Part shown: one piece after another, positions 5,852 through 6,471 of the stretch | Layout of the letters: each line of letters starts with the position of its first letter | Position numbering within the stretch: position 1 is the first letter of the stretch | NCBI GenBank assembly: GCA_023301405.1 | Contig: JALZUX010000339.1 | Location: forward strand, 1-6,471 | Length of the DNA: 6,471 bases | From: Granulosicoccaceae bacterium | Lineage (GTDB): Bacteria; Pseudomonadota; Gammaproteobacteria; Granulosicoccales; Granulosicoccaceae | Direction: 5' to 3' | Program-made: the position numbers and the translations under genes | Notes under the pieces: generated by a model | The model's database searches: none | What the model saw: only the letters and a program-made list of their open reading frames with translations | Told to the model about the DNA's origin: nothing

Positions 5852-5915
5852 ATAGGCAAAATTAAAGGGCTGGATAGGCTGAGTTGAGCCTTTCCCTCTT
5901 GAGATACTTGCCTAT
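5852..5915. repeat. Nested inverted repeat between convergent genes, possible terminator of the cupin transcript
   Basis: ATAGGCAA (5852-5859) pairs perfectly with TTGCCTAT (5908-5915). Inside it AGGG (5866-5869) pairs with CCCT (5894-5897), and AGGCT (5876-5880) with AGCCT (5887-5891) around a six-base loop. The structure begins 20 bases past the cupin stop codon. On the minus strand the inner hairpin is followed by CCCTTTAATTTT, so it could terminate that transcript. GGATAGGC also occurs as a direct repeat at 5850-5857 and 5872-5879. Confidence 0.5.
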
Positions 5916-5934
5916 GAACCGTCTATTGTTATAT

Positions 5935-6300
5935 TTATACTTCCAGTCCGACTTCAGCACGTTCAATATAAACTATTAGGGTGCACCCGTTGACAGTTGT
6001 TGAATTATGCTCAGTACCGTCTTTCATCCAGACTAAATCCCCCGGCTTGTAAGCAGTTCCGTCATTGTCAGTTAAGTCACCATCGACTACATAAAATTCC
6101 TCGTCGCCCCTATGTCGATGAGACTCTGTAGTCGTGCCCGGCGCCATTCGAAAAATATGAAAGCCGACTCCATCAGGTTTTGATTTGTTAAGTTGAATAA
6201 GGCTTTGGCCGGAGTCACTGCCATTATTCATAGTCCAAGGCTTAAATTCTGTGGTGTCGATATTCGCTATACGACGATCCTCTGGCTTTACTGGCTTCAT
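5935..6300 (-). CDS. Cupin-domain protein, ChrR-like
   Basis: Single-domain cupin of 121 aa, cytoplasmic, with no signal peptide. Cupin motif 1 is Gly55-x5-His61-x-His63-x3-Glu67-x6-Gly74. Motif 2 runs from Gly87 (KPGDLVWMKDGTEH) and supplies His98, so the usual three-His, one-Glu metal set is present. The usual motif-2 proline is replaced (KDG at 93-95). The end, NGCTLIVYI, and the overall pattern resemble the cupin domain of the anti-sigma factor ChrR, but the zinc-binding N-terminal domain of ChrR is absent. The ATG at 6298-6300 is preceded by AGAAG six bases away. The gene lies 13 bases after a polyamine-permease stop codon, so it is probably co-transcribed. Its role is unknown: a metal-dependent small-molecule sensor or enzyme connected with polyamine uptake is inference. 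Confidence 0.85.
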   Translation of the reverse strand: MKPVKPEDRRIANIDTTEFKPWTMNNGSDSGQSLIQLNKSKPDGVGFHIFRMAPGTTTESHRHRGDEEFYVVDGDLTDNDGTAYKPGDLVWMKDGTEHNSTTVNGCTLIVYIERAEVGLEV

Positions 6301-6313
6301 AAAGTGCTTCTTT

Positions 6314-6471
6314 TCAGTTAAGGGATTCAGTTTGTCTCTGCAGTTTTTGTTGTCGTAGTATGATCAGTGTTGCGATGATGACGCCGATGGCTACGGTGGC
6401 AATCATTACGGTTGCCAATGCATTGATATCTGGTTTTAAGCCAAGGCGGATTCTTGAATAGATTAGCATTG
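6314..6471 (-). CDS. ABC polyamine transporter permease, C-terminal end (PotC/PotI type), partial
   Basis: The minus-strand frame is open from the window edge (6469, with two further bases) to a TGA at 6314-6316 and encodes the last 51 residues of a protein. It reads LIYSRIRLGLKPDINALATV, then a hydrophobic helix (MIATVAIGVIIATLIIL), then a basic tail (RQQKLQRQ). This matches the end of E. coli PotC, where KIYSMVKVGVSPEVNALATI precedes the last membrane helix. The protein would be an inner-membrane subunit for spermidine or putrescine uptake; the related sugar/ion permease families are less likely given IYS...PDINALAT. The rest of the gene, and presumably the other Pot subunits, lie beyond the window. 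It appears to share an operon with the cupin gene 13 bases downstream. Confidence 0.8.
   Translation of the reverse strand, partial: MLIYSRIRLGLKPDINALATVMIATVAIGVIIATLIILRQQKLQRQTESLN

Overview
The window looks like chromosomal DNA from a gammaproteobacterium, probably marine and free-living. This rests on protein character: a membrane-anchored DsbA with a CPHC active site, a CysI/DUF934 sulfite-reduction cluster, a PotC-type permease end, and a secreted esterase with tandem D-x-D-x-DGWGWE modules of a kind I associate from memory with polysaccharide-degrading marine bacteria. Base composition is moderate, with AT-rich spacers. No species can be named from the sequence alone.

Layout. (1) 4-714 (+) encodes a DsbA-family periplasmic thiol oxidase anchored by one N-terminal helix. 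It converges, with a 27-base gap, on (2) an Lrp/AsnC-family regulator at 742-1200 (-). (3) Diverging from the regulator, behind a recognisable sigma70-type promoter (1296-1324), is a three-gene cluster: a DUF2849 protein (1371-1682), the sulfite reductase hemoprotein CysI (1699-3351) and a DUF934 protein (3338-3781, overlapping cysI by 14 bases). Together these look like an assimilatory sulfite-reduction operon. No cysJ, cysH or siroheme synthase lies in the window. (4) 3782-4427 is a 646-base spacer without a convincing gene. It holds a long 28-position inverted repeat (3801-3923) and several smaller dyads. (5) 4428-5663 (+) encodes an exported SGNH/CE3-like esterase with four Cys-bounded modules ahead of its catalytic domain. 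(6) A 271-base convergent spacer contains two nested hairpin structures, probably including terminators. (7) On the minus strand, the C-terminal end of a polyamine-type ABC permease (6314-6471, cut by the window edge) is followed after 13 bases by a ChrR-like cupin (5935-6300). This is probably the tail of a Pot-type operon.

How the parts relate. The regulator, DUF2849, CysI and DUF934 form one plausible functional unit: sulfite to sulfide for cysteine synthesis, possibly sensed by the Lrp-like protein. DsbA and the esterase are separate units, although the mature esterase carries ten cysteines that can all be assigned to pairs and would be a reasonable substrate for a Dsb system. I see no clear-cut new defence or mobile system. 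The items most worth a second look are the inverted repeat after the sulfite operon, the four-copy esterase module, the electron-donor question for CysI, and the cupin in the polyamine operon.
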